A DNA stretch of 33,776 bases from Dokdonella_A sp039926425 (GTDB lineage: Bacteria; Pseudomonadota; Gammaproteobacteria; Xanthomonadales; Rhodanobacteraceae), in the NCBI RefSeq assembly GCF_039926425.1, contig NZ_JBDSWZ010000161.1, forward strand, positions 1 through 33,776, written 5' to 3'. This document shows, one piece after another, positions 32,943 to 33,776 of this stretch; the stretch's first letter is position 1; each line of letters begins with the position of its first letter. The notes beneath the pieces are model-generated. The model did not search any database, was not told where the DNA came from, and saw nothing but the letters and a program-made list of their open reading frames with translations. A program made the translations under genes and the position numbers.

Positions 32943-33776
32943 TCAATCCCGCATCAACGTCGATTTGCCAAACAGGCTCTCGACCAGATCGACAGAGAGC
33001 TTCGCGGTTTCGTTGCGCACGTCGAGCGCGGGGTTGAGTTCCATGATGTCGAGCGAGCCCATGCGGCCCGAGTCGGCGATCATTTCCATGCACAACTGCG
33101 CTTCGCGATAGTTCGGTCCGCCGGGAATGGTGGTGCCGACGCCGGGTGCGATCGACGGATCGAGGAAGTCGACGTCGAAGCTGACGTGCAGGTGGTCGTC
33201 GGGACCCATGCCTGCGAGTGCTTCCTCCATCACCCGCTTCATGCCGATCTCGTCGATGTAGCGCATGTCGAAGATGTCGAGGCCGACGTCGCGCACGAGC
33301 CGGCGTTCGCCTTCGTCGACCGAGCGGATACCGATCTGCCGCAGCGCGCCCGGTGAGATCGCCGGCGAATGGCCACTGAGGCCAGTGAGCGCGTCCGGAC
33401 CAAACCCGCACAGGCACGCGACCGGCATGCCGTGAACATTGCCCGACGGCGTGACCGAGCTGGTGTTGAAATCTGCGTGCGCGTCGAGCCACAGGATGCG
33501 CAGTCGCTTGCCATTTTCGCGGCAGTGGCGCGCGACCGCGCCGATCGAGCCGATCGCCAGGCAATGGTCGCCGCCGAGCAGAATCGGCAGGCGCCCATCA
33601 GCAAGTTCCGACTGGACCGCCCGCATCACCTCTCGGTTCCACGCGACGACCGCATCGAGATGACGATATCCGTCGACGGGTGGCAGCCACGGGTTGAACG
33701 GGCCGTTGAGATTGCCGCGATCGACGACGTCGAGCCCGCGCGCGATCAATGCGTCGCCGAGCCCGGCGACGCGCAG
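32943..33776 (-). CDS. Arginase (partial, N-terminus outside the window)
   Basis: The frame is open to the right edge (278 codons including the stop), so perhaps 20-30 N-terminal residues are missing. The ureohydrolase manganese ligands are visible: GGDHCLAIG, WLDAHADFNT (Asp, His and Asp) and FDVDFLDPSIAPGVGT (two Asp). VHGMPVA and the C-terminal LDIMELNPALD favour arginase over agmatinase: it would split arginine into ornithine and urea. An internal TTG near 33749 could be read as a start, but family sequence (LRVAGLGDALIARGLDVVD) continues past it. Nothing else of arginine metabolism is in the window. Confidence 0.92.
   Translation of the reverse strand: MRVAGLGDALIARGLDVVDRGNLNGPFNPWLPPVDGYRHLDAVVAWNREVMRAVQSELADGRLPILLGGDHCLAIGSIGAVARHCRENGKRLRILWLDAHADFNTSSVTPSGNVHGMPVACLCGFGPDALTGLSGHSPAISPGALRQIGIRSVDEGERRLVRDVGLDIFDMRYIDEIGMKRVMEEALAGMGPDDHLHVSFDVDFLDPSIAPGVGTTIPGGPNYREAQLCMEMIADSGRMGSLDIMELNPALDVRNETAKLSVDLVESLFGKSTLMRD

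Overview
The window is GC-rich, densely packed bacterial chromosome. Protein resemblances point to a Gammaproteobacterium of the order Lysobacterales (Xanthomonadales), probably near Rhodanobacteraceae: a fused indolepyruvate ferredoxin oxidoreductase, a TrpS with a C-terminal extension, LpxO, a choice-of-anchor Q protein, and secreted proteins ending in an IFxxGFE-type tail. The genus cannot be fixed from sequence reading alone. I see no rRNA, tRNA, CRISPR array, prophage or insertion sequence. Almost everything is core metabolism and envelope function; the accessory character lies in short repeats and in the two secreted proteins near the right end.

Layout. 1-2924 (minus): the N-terminal part of a SWIM zinc-finger protein, probably an SNF2-type helicase, running off the left edge, and a YjjJ/HipH-type HipA-family kinase with its own DNA-binding domain and a repeat-rich promoter. 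3037-6642 (minus): a fused 2-oxoacid (indolepyruvate) ferredoxin oxidoreductase. 6801-8030 (minus): a di-iron fatty acid hydroxylase/sterol desaturase family protein. 8274-14182 (minus): gltB-gltD, the glutamate synthase operon. 14550-16845 (plus): a nucleoside-permease-like MFS transporter and a PfkB kinase, a likely nucleoside or ribose salvage pair. 16849-17517 (minus): DedA. 17696-18694 (plus): dusB. 18790-21131 (minus): trpS followed by lpxO. 21266-22120 (plus): an exported protein of unknown function. 22297-28462 (plus): a TonB-dependent receptor followed by sbp-cysT-cysW-cysA, a sulfate/thiosulfate ABC importer. 28541-29872 (plus): a secreted zinc metalloprotease. 29981-31114 (minus): an alanine/serine-glyoxylate aminotransferase family enzyme. 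31355-32800 (plus): a secreted beta-helix protein with a choice-of-anchor Q domain. 32943-33776 (minus): arginase, cut by the right edge.

The most unusual signals are these. (1) Two secreted proteins of unrelated fold share a short C-terminal tail (VIFKNGFE-stop and LIFFDGFD plus 12 residues). In one of them the tail sits directly after a domain type known to precede varied surface-sorting signals, so it may be an undescribed sorting tag. (2) Three GTAG-type REP inverted pairs are present, and the GTAG of three of the six arms supplies the in-frame TAG stop codon of a neighbouring gene. (3) A different palindromic repeat pair lies between gltD and the hydroxylase gene. (4) The YjjJ/HipH gene has a nested operator-like promoter that may give a leaderless mRNA. 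(5) Shine-Dalgarno-masking hairpins precede the TonB receptor and the sulfate-binding protein, and the latter is a predicted lipoprotein.
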